8,654 bases of DNA from Synechococcus sp. HW_metabat.54 (GTDB taxonomy: Bacteria > Cyanobacteriota > Cyanobacteriia > PCC-6307 > Cyanobiaceae), in the NCBI GenBank assembly GCA_018623675.1, contig JAAZVJ010000029.1, positions 1 to 8,654 on the forward strand, given 5' to 3'. A program made the translations under genes and the position numbers. Of this stretch, positions 1 through 6,346 are shown piece by piece. Each line of letters starts with the position of its first letter. The stretch's first letter is position 1. A model generated the notes under the pieces. The model searched no databases and had not been told where the DNA came from. It worked only from the letters and a program-made list of their open reading frames with translations.

Positions 1-17
1 ACCCGAAACCTCAAACC

Positions 18-734
18 ATGGCTGTTGTCACTCTCGCCGAAATGATGGAGGCGGGTGCCCACTTCGGGCACCAGACTCGTCGTTGGAACCCCAAGATGTC
101 GCGCTACATCTACTGCGCACGCAACGGGGTCCATATCATTGACCTCGTGCAGACCGCCGTCTGCATGAACAACGCCTACAAATGGGTCCGTTCTGCTGCA
201 CGTAGCGGCAAACGCTTCCTCTTCGTGGGCACCAAGAAGCAGGCTTCTGAAGTTGTGGCTCTCGAAGCTGCGCGCTGCGGTGGCTCCTACGTGAACCAGC
301 GTTGGTTGGGCGGCATGCTCACCAACTGGACCACCATGAAGGCCCGGATCGATCGTCTGAAGGATCTGGAGCGCATGGAGTCAAGTGGTGCGATCGCCAT
401 GCGACCCAAGAAAGAAGCTGCTGTGCTTCGCCGCGAGCTCGACCGTCTTCAGAAGTATCTGGGTGGTCTCAAGAACATGCGCCGTCTTCCCGACGTGGTG
501 ATCCTCGTGGATCAGCGTCGTGAAACCAACGCTGTGCTCGAAGCCCGTAAGTTGGACATCCCCCTGGTGTCGATGCTCGATACCAACTGCGACCCCGACC
601 TCTGCGAGGTACCCATTCCTTGCAACGATGACGCAGTGCGTTCCGTCCAGCTGGTGTTGAGCCGTCTGGCTGATGCCATCAACGAAGGTCGTCACGGTTC
701 GAACGATCAGCGTGGTGACGACAGCCAAGGCTGA
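18..734 (+). CDS. rpsB: 30S ribosomal protein S2
   Basis: This is the S2 protein of the small ribosomal subunit, which lies on the 30S solvent side between head and body and is needed for S1 docking where S1 is present. The 238 residues match the usual bacterial length (about 240). Family signatures are visible: the N-terminal block with [16 protein letters not shown] (residues 12-27), RWLGGMLTN (95-103), a charged helical hairpin around 105-155, LDTNCDPD (187-194) and [11 protein letters not shown] (199-209). The ATG is preceded by an A/C-rich leader with no Shine-Dalgarno motif, common in cyanobacteria. Only 17 bases of leader are in the window, so the promoter and any S2 autoregulatory leader (known for E. 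coli rpsB) cannot be judged. tsf follows after 85 bases, the usual bacterial partner order. The gene is intact and the identity is secure. Confidence 0.98.
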   Translation: MAVVTLAEMMEAGAHFGHQTRRWNPKMSRYIYCARNGVHIIDLVQTAVCMNNAYKWVRSAARSGKRFLFVGTKKQASEVVALEAARCGGSYVNQRWLGGMLTNWTTMKARIDRLKDLERMESSGAIAMRPKKEAAVLRRELDRLQKYLGGLKNMRRLPDVVILVDQRRETNAVLEARKLDIPLVSMLDTNCDPDLCEVPIPCNDDAVRSVQLVLSRLADAINEGRHGSNDQRGDDSQG

Positions 735-756
735 TTCTTACCAGCGCTAAGTTCAC

Positions 757-793
757 GCCGCCCTCCCGTTCCCGCGGGAAGGCGGCCTTTCTC
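757..793 (+). terminator. rpsB-tsf intergenic hairpin with T-rich tail
   Basis: The arms GCCGCC (757-762) and GGCGGC (781-786) pair perfectly. After one C/A mismatch, TCCC (764-767) pairs with GGGA (776-779) around an 8-base loop. The tail TTTCTC (788-793) follows the stem. This resembles an intrinsic terminator or attenuator that would lower tsf expression relative to rpsB, or an mRNA 3'-end stabiliser. An alternative inner fold exists: TTCC (769-772) with GGAA (777-780) around CGCG. Since tsf lies only 27 bases beyond the tail, full termination would require a separate tsf promoter, which I cannot identify. The structure is seen; termination is inferred. Confidence 0.6.
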
Positions 794-819
794 ATTCCAC
801 ACTTTTAACCCCTCCTCCG

Positions 820-1479
820 ATGGCTGCTGCCGTATCCGCCAAGCTCGTCAAGGACCTGCGTGACAAGACTGGCGCGGGAATGATGGACTGCAAGAAAGCT
901 CTTGCAGCCACTGATGGTGATGCCGACAAGGCAGTCGAATGGTTGCGCCAGAAAGGCATTGCCAGCGCCGAGAAGAAGTCGGGCCGTACCGCCGCTGAAG
1001 GTGCGATTGGTAGCTACATCCACACGGGAGCCCGCGTCGGTGTGCTGGTTGAAGTCAACTGCGAAACCGACTTCGTGGCCCGTGGCGACATGTTCCAGGA
1101 GCTGCTCCGCGATGTGGCGATGCAAGTCGCTGCCTGCCCTGGTGTGGAGTACGTGACCACTGATGAAATCCCTGCGGAAATTCGTGAGCGAGAGAAGGCC
1201 ATCGAAATGGGTCGTGACGACCTCGAAGGCAAGCCTGAGCAAATGAAGGAAAAAATTGTTGAGGGTCGCATCAACAAGCGCCTGAAAGAGCTGGCTCTGA
1301 TGGAACAACCCTTCATCAAAGACAGCTCCCTCAGCGTTGCCGAACTCGTCAAGCAGACCGCAGGCAAAATCGGTGAGAACGTCAAGGTGCGTCGCTTCAC
1401 CCGCTACACCCTGGGTGAAGGCATCGAGGTCGAGGAAAACGACTTCGCCGCAGAAGTTGCTTCGATGACCAAAGGCTGA
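820..1479 (+). CDS. tsf: Translation elongation factor Ts (EF-Ts), short form
   Basis: EF-Ts is the guanine nucleotide exchange factor that recharges EF-Tu after each aminoacyl-tRNA delivery. The N-terminal UBA-like domain is clear (residues about 5-55, with [16 protein letters not shown] and a conserved WLRQKGI segment). The EF-Tu-contacting core follows, with the family signature [10 protein letters not shown] (79-88). The C-terminal part (about 140-219) is brief. At 219 residues it is shorter than E. coli EF-Ts (283), like other short forms that lack much of the coiled-coil/dimerisation insert. The ATG has no Shine-Dalgarno motif; the leader just before it reads CCTCCTCC. The stop codon lies two bases before the next gene's TTG start, which suggests translational coupling. 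The gene is intact. Confidence 0.98.
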   Translation: MAAAVSAKLVKDLRDKTGAGMMDCKKALAATDGDADKAVEWLRQKGIASAEKKSGRTAAEGAIGSYIHTGARVGVLVEVNCETDFVARGDMFQELLRDVAMQVAACPGVEYVTTDEIPAEIREREKAIEMGRDDLEGKPEQMKEKIVEGRINKRLKELALMEQPFIKDSSLSVAELVKQTAGKIGENVKVRRFTRYTLGEGIEVEENDFAAEVASMTKG

Positions 1480-1481
1480 TC

Positions 1482-2738
1482 TTGGCTTCGGACCAGGGCT
1501 CTCGCTTGAGTCATAACCCAAGCGAGCAGCTTGTTCGCATCAAGGGCTGGTGCCAGCAATCGGCGCCAGCTTTTTATGCAGAACAGGAAAAATATTTATC
1601 CGTTCTGCGCGACTCTTTGCCGAAGGCAACGCATCGTGCCCTGAAGGAATTGTTGTGCCAGGTGGACGATGATCGCCTGGCACTGCTGAGTGAGCAGGAT
1701 CGACGATCACTCCAGGATCGGATCGATCAACTCGTTCAGCGTTGTTCCACGTTGCTCACCATTGAGCAATTGCAGCTGTTGGCGCGGCGCCTGGTCCGAG
1801 AGAAGCATGAGCGCCGCCGCGAAGCGCAGCAAGCGATGGTGGATGCTCTGCATCGCTCCACAGACAATCAACCTGAGGGCCCGGCTGAGGATCCAGGAGT
1901 TGATGCAACCTCGCAATCGGAGGGGGCTGACGAGTCCGTTGAACTTCGCTTTGCTCCGCCCATTGAGCAACCATCCTTGCTGGATGGTCTGCTACCGCCT
2001 CCAGGTTTCGAAGACAAAGACGAGCTCCTGGATGATGCCTCGACGGACTCTGTTGAATTGGAGCTTCCGTTGGATCAGCCTCCGGCAATGAATGAAGAGG
2101 ACTCAGGTCCATCTCAGTCGATGCCAGCAGATTCAGACAATGGCGATATGGCCATGCTGCGCTCCTTGTTTGTGATGGCTGGAGAAGCCTTGGATGCCTC
2201 TTCTGCTGAGACATCCATCGATGCAGGTGATTCCGATGATCCCGACGCTGCCTTCTCATCACTTGAGCAAGCGGCGGATGAATTCATGCCTTCCATGCCT
2301 CTTGAGCTCCTGCGCTGGCTGGATGGTCTGGATGCAGCGATCCATCGCCGTTTACGCAACCTTTCCCACGCCATCAATGTGGAATTGCTGAGGGCCGGTG
2401 TGGCCAGCAGCCTTCTCCCAATGAGCATTCTTGATGCTGTGCTCAAAGGTCAGGTGGAAACACTGCCATCCGCCAGCAATCTTGTGCGCTTGCGCTTGCC
2501 ATTGCCCATGACAACTCCTGGAGATCCACTCATGGATCTCAGTTGTGTTCTTTTGAGGCCCTCTGAACTCGAATTTGATCTTGTGGCATTGCGTCGCTGT
2601 CGTGCCCGCCTTCGCCAGAGGCGGCACAACTTGCTCACAATGGTGCGACAGCAACGCCACTGGCAGCGGCGTGCCCAGACTCAACAGGTACAGCAGCAGT
2701 GGTGGCCCAGCCCTCCAACCAGTCCGCCCCAGAGCTGA
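1482..2738 (+). CDS. Unrecognised 418-residue protein between tsf and recG
   Basis: I do not recognise this as a characterised family. Three parts can be seen. Residues about 1-127 are helix-prone and rich in Leu, Gln and Arg, ending in a strongly charged stretch (RRLVREKHERRREAQQ, 102-117). Residues about 128-265 are acidic and low-complexity (Asp, Glu, Ser, Pro), probably disordered. Residues about 266-400 look folded again (LELLRWLDGLDAAIHRRL, 274-291) and end in an Arg-rich helix (about 370-398) and a Gln/Pro tail. No signal peptide, membrane segment or catalytic motif is evident. The chosen start is TTG, two bases after the tsf stop, with AAAGG (1471-1475) six bases upstream. TTG at 1506 is an alternative, and no in-frame ATG occurs before residue 119. 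The last 40 bases overlap recG. Nucleic-acid or ribosome binding is possible from the basic ends but is only inference. Confidence 0.85.
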   Translation: MASDQGSRLSHNPSEQLVRIKGWCQQSAPAFYAEQEKYLSVLRDSLPKATHRALKELLCQVDDDRLALLSEQDRRSLQDRIDQLVQRCSTLLTIEQLQLLARRLVREKHERRREAQQAMVDALHRSTDNQPEGPAEDPGVDATSQSEGADESVELRFAPPIEQPSLLDGLLPPPGFEDKDELLDDASTDSVELELPLDQPPAMNEEDSGPSQSMPADSDNGDMAMLRSLFVMAGEALDASSAETSIDAGDSDDPDAAFSSLEQAADEFMPSMPLELLRWLDGLDAAIHRRLRNLSHAINVELLRAGVASSLLPMSILDAVLKGQVETLPSASNLVRLRLPLPMTTPGDPLMDLSCVLLRPSELEFDLVALRRCRARLRQRRHNLLTMVRQQRHWQRRAQTQQVQQQWWPSPPTSPPQS

Positions 2739-5236
2739 CGCGGCCCCTTTCAGCCGCTGATCTGGAGCTGCTTCGCGCTTGGTTGCGTCCGTTACAGACC
2801 GGCCTCACCCTTGAAGCAGAGCGAGGTTTTGTTGATTTACAGGGACGACAAGAACGCTTCCATACTTTTGTGGCTCGGCAATTGTCAGAGCCACCTCCGA
2901 TTCCTCTCCCAGCCGATAGCTCGGCCCGCCTGGAGACGTTTTCTGCTGACTATCTCCGCTATTCGGATCTGAGCGAACCGGCGAGACGCCGTTTGGTGAC
3001 CACCACGCGCCAGTGGCTGCATGGATTGCGTCAGCGCTTGGAACCTTCTGCTCCCATGGCACCACCCCGGTTGCGGGTGGCTAGCTCAGCGTCTGATCGT
3101 CCAGCTCAAAGCGCATCGGGTCATGCCCTGTCGCTCGACACCCCTCTTGCTGGTGTCAGGGGCATCGGACCAAAACTCGCGGAGCGTTTGGCCTCCCTTG
3201 GCTTGCTCTTAGTGCGAGACCTGATCCTCTATTACCCCCGGGATTACGTCGACTATTCGGCGATGCGAAGGATTGAAGCGTTAGAAGCTGGAGAAACGGC
3301 CACGATTGTGGCCACGGTGCGCCGTTGTCACGGCTTTACAAGCCCGCGCAATCCGAATCTTTCCATCGTGGAGCTTCAGGTTCAGGATCCCACCGGTCGC
3401 CTTAAGGTGACCCGTTTTCTTGCTGGGAAACGCTTTAGTAGCCCCGCTGCGTTGCATGCCCAGACCCGTCAATATCCGGTTGGGGCCACTGTTGCCATCA
3501 GTGGTTTGGTGAAATCGGGGCCCTATGGGCTCAGTTTCCAGGACCCGTTGATCGAGGTGATGGAAAGTGCCAATGCACCCGTTCGATCTGAACAGATCGG
3601 TCGCCTCTTGCCTGTGTATGGGCTGACCGAAGGTCTCACCGCTGATCGATTGCGCAAGCTCGTCAGCCTGGTGTTGCCTGCGGCCGCGCGATGGCCGGAG
3701 CCTTTGCCCGCTGATCGAATCCAGTGCCTCGATCTGATCCCCCGTCGCACCGCTCTGGAGACAATTCATCGCCCAGTTGATGGGGATGCACTGCAGCGCG
3801 CCCGTCGACGTTTGGTGTTCGATGAATTCCTGCTGTTGCAACTCGGGTTGATGCAGCGTCGTGCAGCATTACGTCAGCGCCAAGCACCAACCCTGGAGGG
3901 TGTCGGGCAGCGCGATGGATTGGTGGGTCAATTTCTTGAACTGCTGCCCTTCCAGCTCACCGGTGCACAGCAACGTGTTCTTGCGGAGATCGAGGTTGAT
4001 CTGGGCAAGGCCGAGCCCATGGCGAGGCTGGTGCAGGGGGATGTCGGCAGTGGTAAGACCGTCGTTGCTGTTGCGGCACTGCTGAATGCCGTTGATGCCG
4101 GTTGGCAAGGGGCCTTGATGGCCCCAACGGAAGTGCTGGCTGAACAGCACTTCCGCAGTCTTTGCCAGTGGTTGACGCCTCTCAACATCACGGTTGATTT
4201 GTTGACTGGATCCACCTCGAGGCCGAAGCGCAGACGCATGCTGAGCGATCTCGCGAATGGTCATCTCCACGTTCTGGTGGGCACCCATGCCCTGATTGAA
4301 GACCCCGTCGACTTTTCTCGACTCGGATTAGTGGTCGTCGACGAACAGCATCGTTTTGGTGTGCGTCAACGCAATCGATTGCTGAGTAAGGGCTTGCAGC
4401 CGCATCTGTTGACGATGACGGCAACACCGATTCCGAGGACCCTGGCCTTGTCACTCCATGGTGACCTAGACGTGAGTCAAATTGATGAATTGCCCCCGGG
4501 CCGGACGCCAATTCAAACCCGACAGATTGGAGGTGGTGATCGCGACCAGGCCTATGACTTGATCCGTGAGCAGGTGGATGCTGGTCAACGGGCGTATGTG
4601 GTGCTTCCGCTGGTGGAGGAGTCTGAAAAAATGGATCTCCGATCAGCCGTTGATGTCCATCGGCAACTGGCAGAAGAGGTCTTTCCAGATTTCTGCGTCG
4701 GCTTGCTGCATGGGCGACTGAACAGTGCTGATAAGCAGGCAGTGATCCGATCGTTTGCGCGGGGAGATTGTCAGGTTCTTGTGTCCACCACTGTTGTGGA
4801 AGTGGGAGTGGATGTTCCCGAGGCGAGTGTGATGGTGATCGACCATGCCGATCGCTTTGGATTGGCTCAGTTGCACCAGCTGCGTGGTCGTGTTGGTCGC
4901 GGCGCTGCGGCATCACACTGTTTGTTGGTGAACGACAGCCGTAACCCACTGGCTCGTCAGCGCTTGGATGTGCTGGTGCGATCCACCGATGGATTTGAAA
5001 TCGCTGAGATGGACTTGCGCTTAAGGGGGCCTGGCCAAGTGCTGGGAACCAGGCAATCAGGTTTGCCTGATTTGGCGCTGGCCAGCCTGGCTGATGATGG
5101 CGCTGTTCTTGATGATGCTCGAGCTGAGGCGACGCGATTAATTGATGCAGATCCCGGTCTCGACCGATACCCCGTGCTTCGGGATTTGTTGCAGAATCAA
5201 AAGGCTCGGATGAGTGCCGCGGGGCAATTGAATTGA
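2699..5236 (+). CDS. recG: ATP-dependent DNA helicase RecG
   Basis: RecG is a superfamily 2 translocase that remodels stalled replication forks, Holliday junctions and R-loops. From residue about 148 the sequence follows the family: wedge entry with AGVRGIGPKLAERL (151-164), an OB-like fold (about 195-285), Walker A QGDVGSGKT (446-454), Walker B DEQHRFG (548-554), TATPIPRT (574-581), motif VI QLRGRVGRG (727-735) and the C-terminal TRG region with RLRGPGQVLGTRQSG (774-788). All ATPase residues are present. At 845 residues it is about 150 longer than E. coli RecG (693); the excess is an N-terminal extension (1-147), as seen in several non-enteric RecGs. The start is GTG 2699, with GTG 2702 as a one-codon alternative. 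Both lie inside the upstream gene's end, suggesting coupled translation. There is no clear Shine-Dalgarno motif. The gene is intact. Confidence 0.97.
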   Translation: MVAQPSNQSAPELTRPLSAADLELLRAWLRPLQTGLTLEAERGFVDLQGRQERFHTFVARQLSEPPPIPLPADSSARLETFSADYLRYSDLSEPARRRLVTTTRQWLHGLRQRLEPSAPMAPPRLRVASSASDRPAQSASGHALSLDTPLAGVRGIGPKLAERLASLGLLLVRDLILYYPRDYVDYSAMRRIEALEAGETATIVATVRRCHGFTSPRNPNLSIVELQVQDPTGRLKVTRFLAGKRFSSPAALHAQTRQYPVGATVAISGLVKSGPYGLSFQDPLIEVMESANAPVRSEQIGRLLPVYGLTEGLTADRLRKLVSLVLPAAARWPEPLPADRIQCLDLIPRRTALETIHRPVDGDALQRARRRLVFDEFLLLQLGLMQRRAALRQRQAPTLEGVGQRDGLVGQFLELLPFQLTGAQQRVLAEIEVDLGKAEPMARLVQGDVGSGKTVVAVAALLNAVDAGWQGALMAPTEVLAEQHFRSLCQWLTPLNITVDLLTGSTSRPKRRRMLSDLANGHLHVLVGTHALIEDPVDFSRLGLVVVDEQHRFGVRQRNRLLSKGLQPHLLTMTATPIPRTLALSLHGDLDVSQIDELPPGRTPIQTRQIGGGDRDQAYDLIREQVDAGQRAYVVLPLVEESEKMDLRSAVDVHRQLAEEVFPDFCVGLLHGRLNSADKQAVIRSFARGDCQVLVSTTVVEVGVDVPEASVMVIDHADRFGLAQLHQLRGRVGRGAAASHCLLVNDSRNPLARQRLDVLVRSTDGFEIAEMDLRLRGPGQVLGTRQSGLPDLALASLADDGAVLDDARAEATRLIDADPGLDRYPVLRDLLQNQKARMSAAGQLN

Positions 5237-5240
5237 TCGA

Positions 5241-5303
5241 CGCCTGTTTCCACAGGTGCGAGTCCAAAACGAGATTTATTTCGTTTTATTTGCACTCTTT
5301 CTC
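5241..5303 (+). terminator. Probable recG-operon terminator with alternative hairpins
   Basis: Directly after the recG stop, CGCCTGT (5241-5247) pairs with ACAGGTG (5252-5258) around a 4-base loop. A longer hairpin overlaps it. GTGCGAGT (5256-5263) pairs with ATTTGCAC (5288-5295), including G-U pairs. After a CC bulge, AAAACGAGA (5266-5274) pairs with TTTCGTTTT (5279-5287) around TTTA. The T-rich TCTTTCTC follows at 5296-5303. The two hairpins share bases 5256-5258, so they compete. The position suits a terminator for the rpsB-tsf-recG run. The AT-rich inner stem is weaker than a classical intrinsic terminator. Confidence 0.5.
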
Positions 5304-5320
5304 AGCCATTGCTGACATTG

Positions 5321-5431
5321 ATGCGGCTGTCTCGTTGTGCTTTGTTGTCTGAGGCCTTAACCCTTTTTGATTGGTGCTCCTTTCTCAATCCCTGTCTACA
5401 TAAGCTTTCTCGGAGAAAAGCAAACCCCTGA
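5321..5431 (+). CDS. Possible 36-codon small ORF (doubtful)
   Basis: An ATG-started frame of 36 codons ends at TGA 5429-5431. The peptide begins MRLSRCALLSEAL, has three cysteines and ends in a basic segment (HKLSRRKANP). I recognise no family, and there is no Shine-Dalgarno motif, although most genes here lack one too. It overlaps the nested RNA-fold region 5352-5442, so the bases may be conserved for structure instead. A frame this short arises easily by chance. It is listed only because the stretch has no other gene. Confidence 0.15.
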   Translation: MRLSRCALLSEALTLFDWCSFLNPCLHKLSRRKANP

Positions 5432-5442
5432 TTGAGTGGCCT
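5352..5442 (+). ncRNA. Candidate structured RNA element (unassigned)
   Basis: Three stems nest. AGGCC (5352-5356) pairs with GGCCT (5438-5442). CTCAATC (5384-5390) pairs with GATTGAG (5430-5436), leaving one unpaired base on the right side. GCTTT (5404-5408) pairs with AAAGC (5417-5421), closing a short hairpin. A competing hairpin, GATTG (5369-5373) with CAATC (5386-5390), would break the middle stem, giving a switch-like pair of states. A T-rich run follows (5441-5471). It could be the leader of the dipeptidase mRNA or a small RNA. The pairing is seen by eye; transcription and function are unproven. Confidence 0.25.
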
Positions 5443-5485
5443 TTGTGTTGTCTTAATGGTTTTAGTCTTCTTGGCTTGCTAAGTG

Positions 5486-5599
5486 ATGACCGCATCTGGC
5501 TCTGGTCGCACCTTTGGTCGCCATGAGACGCAATCTGGGGAAAACAGGCGGACAGTTGTGGAAATGTCTCGCTGCCATCGAGGTCTGCGACCCTGTTAG
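5486..5599 (+). CDS. Possible 37-codon small ORF before the dipeptidase gene (doubtful)
   Basis: ATG 5486 (preceded by an in-frame GTG at 5483) opens a 37-codon frame that ends at TAG 5597-5599, nine bases before the dipeptidase TTG and in a different frame. The peptide is Gly/Ser/Arg-rich (MTASGSGRTFGRHETQ at the start) with no recognisable domain. It could be a translated leader that couples to the dipeptidase gene, or chance. No Shine-Dalgarno motif is seen. Confidence 0.15.
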   Translation: MTASGSGRTFGRHETQSGENRRTVVEMSRCHRGLRPC

Positions 5600-5607
5600 C
5601 ACTCGCA

Positions 5608-6345
5608 TTGGAGTTGGTGTTGCGTCCGTGGAGTGACCGCCAGATCGAAGACTGTGGGGAGCCGCTTTGCTCCTTGTCTCCAGATTTTTTCTGCCTGCAG
5701 CCTCATCCCTATCAGGCGCTTGGCGCTCCTTACGGCGCGGGTTTGAATCCATTCGCGCTTCGTGAGGGTGTGTGCAGCCGTTTGTTGAAAGCGCAGCGGG
5801 ATCTTCAGAGTCGAGCTCCAGGGCTGCGTTTCGCCATTTTTGATGCCTGGCGCCCGATCGCAGTTCAACAGTTCATGGTCGATCACGCCCTGGCGGAAGA
5901 GCGGGGACGACGCGGATTGCCTCTCGACGCAAGAACTGACGACCCTCTGACCCAAAAGGCGCTTAAGGATGTGGAAGAGGCTGTTGGCCGTTTCTGGGCT
6001 CCGCCCAGCCGAGATCCTGAAACTCCCCCACCCCACAGCACTGGTGCGGCGGTTGATCTCACGCTTGCAGATGAGACAGGAACTCCCCTTGATATGGGTG
6101 GAGCCATTGATGCCATCGGCGTGGTTTCTGAACCCAGTTACTACGCAGTTGCCGCTCAATCAGGGCAAGATTCCGAGGCGGTGCTGTTTGATCAGCGTCG
6201 TTGCCTTCTGCGGCACGTCATGGAAGCTGCTGGCTTTCAGCAACACCCCAACGAGTGGTGGCATTTCAGTTATGGAGACCAGCTCTGGGCATGGCGTGCG
6301 GGCCAGAAGACGGCCTTGTATGGCCGCTCTGAACCGAGTGCATGA
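5608..6345 (+). CDS. VanX-like D-Ala-D-Ala dipeptidase (peptidase family M15D)
   Basis: This is a zinc metallopeptidase of the VanX group, which cleaves D-alanyl-D-alanine or similar dipeptides. The zinc and catalytic set is complete: DAWRP (79-83, matching the VanX substrate-site arginine), HSTGAAVDLTL (143-153, ligands H143 and D150), DMGG (162-165), and EWWHF (216-220, base E216 and ligand H219). There is no signal peptide, so it probably acts in the cytoplasm, in D-Ala-D-Ala recycling or peptide catabolism; vancomycin resistance is not implied, as no vanH/vanA or vanS/vanR genes are nearby. The length, 245 residues, suits the family. The start is uncertain: codons 1, 3, 4 and 5 (5608, 5614, 5617, 5620) are TTG, TTG, GTG and TTG, and the upstream frame has no ATG. 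The conserved family start, just before RPWSDRQIEDCGEPL, fits any of them. The 3' end abuts sir head-on with one base between stops. Confidence 0.9.
   Translation: MELVLRPWSDRQIEDCGEPLCSLSPDFFCLQPHPYQALGAPYGAGLNPFALREGVCSRLLKAQRDLQSRAPGLRFAIFDAWRPIAVQQFMVDHALAEERGRRGLPLDARTDDPLTQKALKDVEEAVGRFWAPPSRDPETPPPHSTGAAVDLTLADETGTPLDMGGAIDAIGVVSEPSYYAVAAQSGQDSEAVLFDQRRCLLRHVMEAAGFQQHPNEWWHFSYGDQLWAWRAGQKTALYGRSEPSA
6311..6326 (-). terminator. Possible sir terminator hairpin inside the dipeptidase gene
   Basis: Read on the minus strand, CGGCC and GGCCG flank the 6-base loop ATACAA, with one extra G-U pair possible, and TCTTCT follows. It begins about 20 bases after the sir stop codon and lies within the last codons of the convergent dipeptidase gene. 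The stem is short and the U-tract is interrupted, so this is a weak candidate. It matters because there is no intergenic room for a terminator here. Confidence 0.25.
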
Positions 6346-6346
6346 T

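Larger units (their letters stand above)
5237..5607. other. 371-base stretch without a confident gene (recG to dipeptidase)
   Basis: This is the only sizeable non-coding stretch in the window, and it looks more AT-rich than the flanking genes. It holds a terminator-like hairpin just after recG (5241-5303), a nested set of complementary segments (5352-5442), two short reading frames (36 and 37 codons) and a repeated GGTCGC hexamer. The dipeptidase promoter is expected here, but I found no -35/-10 pair with acceptable spacing. I did not recognise a known cyanobacterial small RNA (Yfr family, 6S RNA, tmRNA) or a riboswitch by eye. Confidence 0.7.

Noticed and set aside
805..1521. 238-codon minus-strand frame covering all of tsf
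   Set aside because: It lies entirely opposite an unmistakable EF-Ts gene and has no recognisable domain; it reflects codon bias on the other strand.
1756..2262. 168-codon minus-strand frame opposite the unknown gene
   Set aside because: Considered because the plus-strand gene is itself unrecognised, but the plus frame spans 418 codons and is spaced tightly with tsf and recG, whereas this frame is His/Arg/Pro-rich with no plausible start context.
4188..5267. 359-codon minus-strand frame opposite the recG helicase domains
   Set aside because: Long but low-complexity (rich in His, Pro, Ser, Arg), with no motif; the plus strand encodes an intact RecG with every helicase motif here.
5367..5402. 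TTGATT (5367-5372) and TACATA (5397-5402) as a -35/-10 promoter pair
   Set aside because: The spacing of 24 bases is far outside the usual 16-18.
5300..5607. Possible tRNA, 6S RNA, Yfr1 or known riboswitch in the intergenic stretch
   Set aside because: No cloverleaf, no T-loop GGTTCRA motif and none of the hallmark sequences I know for these RNAs; only unassigned complementarity remains.
5462..6159. Overlapping minus-strand frames around the dipeptidase start (96 and 187 codons)
   Set aside because: No family resemblance, and they oppose a gene with a complete VanX-type active site.
5608..6345. Vancomycin-resistance function for the VanX-like gene
   Set aside because: No vanH, vanA-type ligase or vanS/vanR genes are adjacent, and the sequence fits the broad cyanobacterial M15D group.
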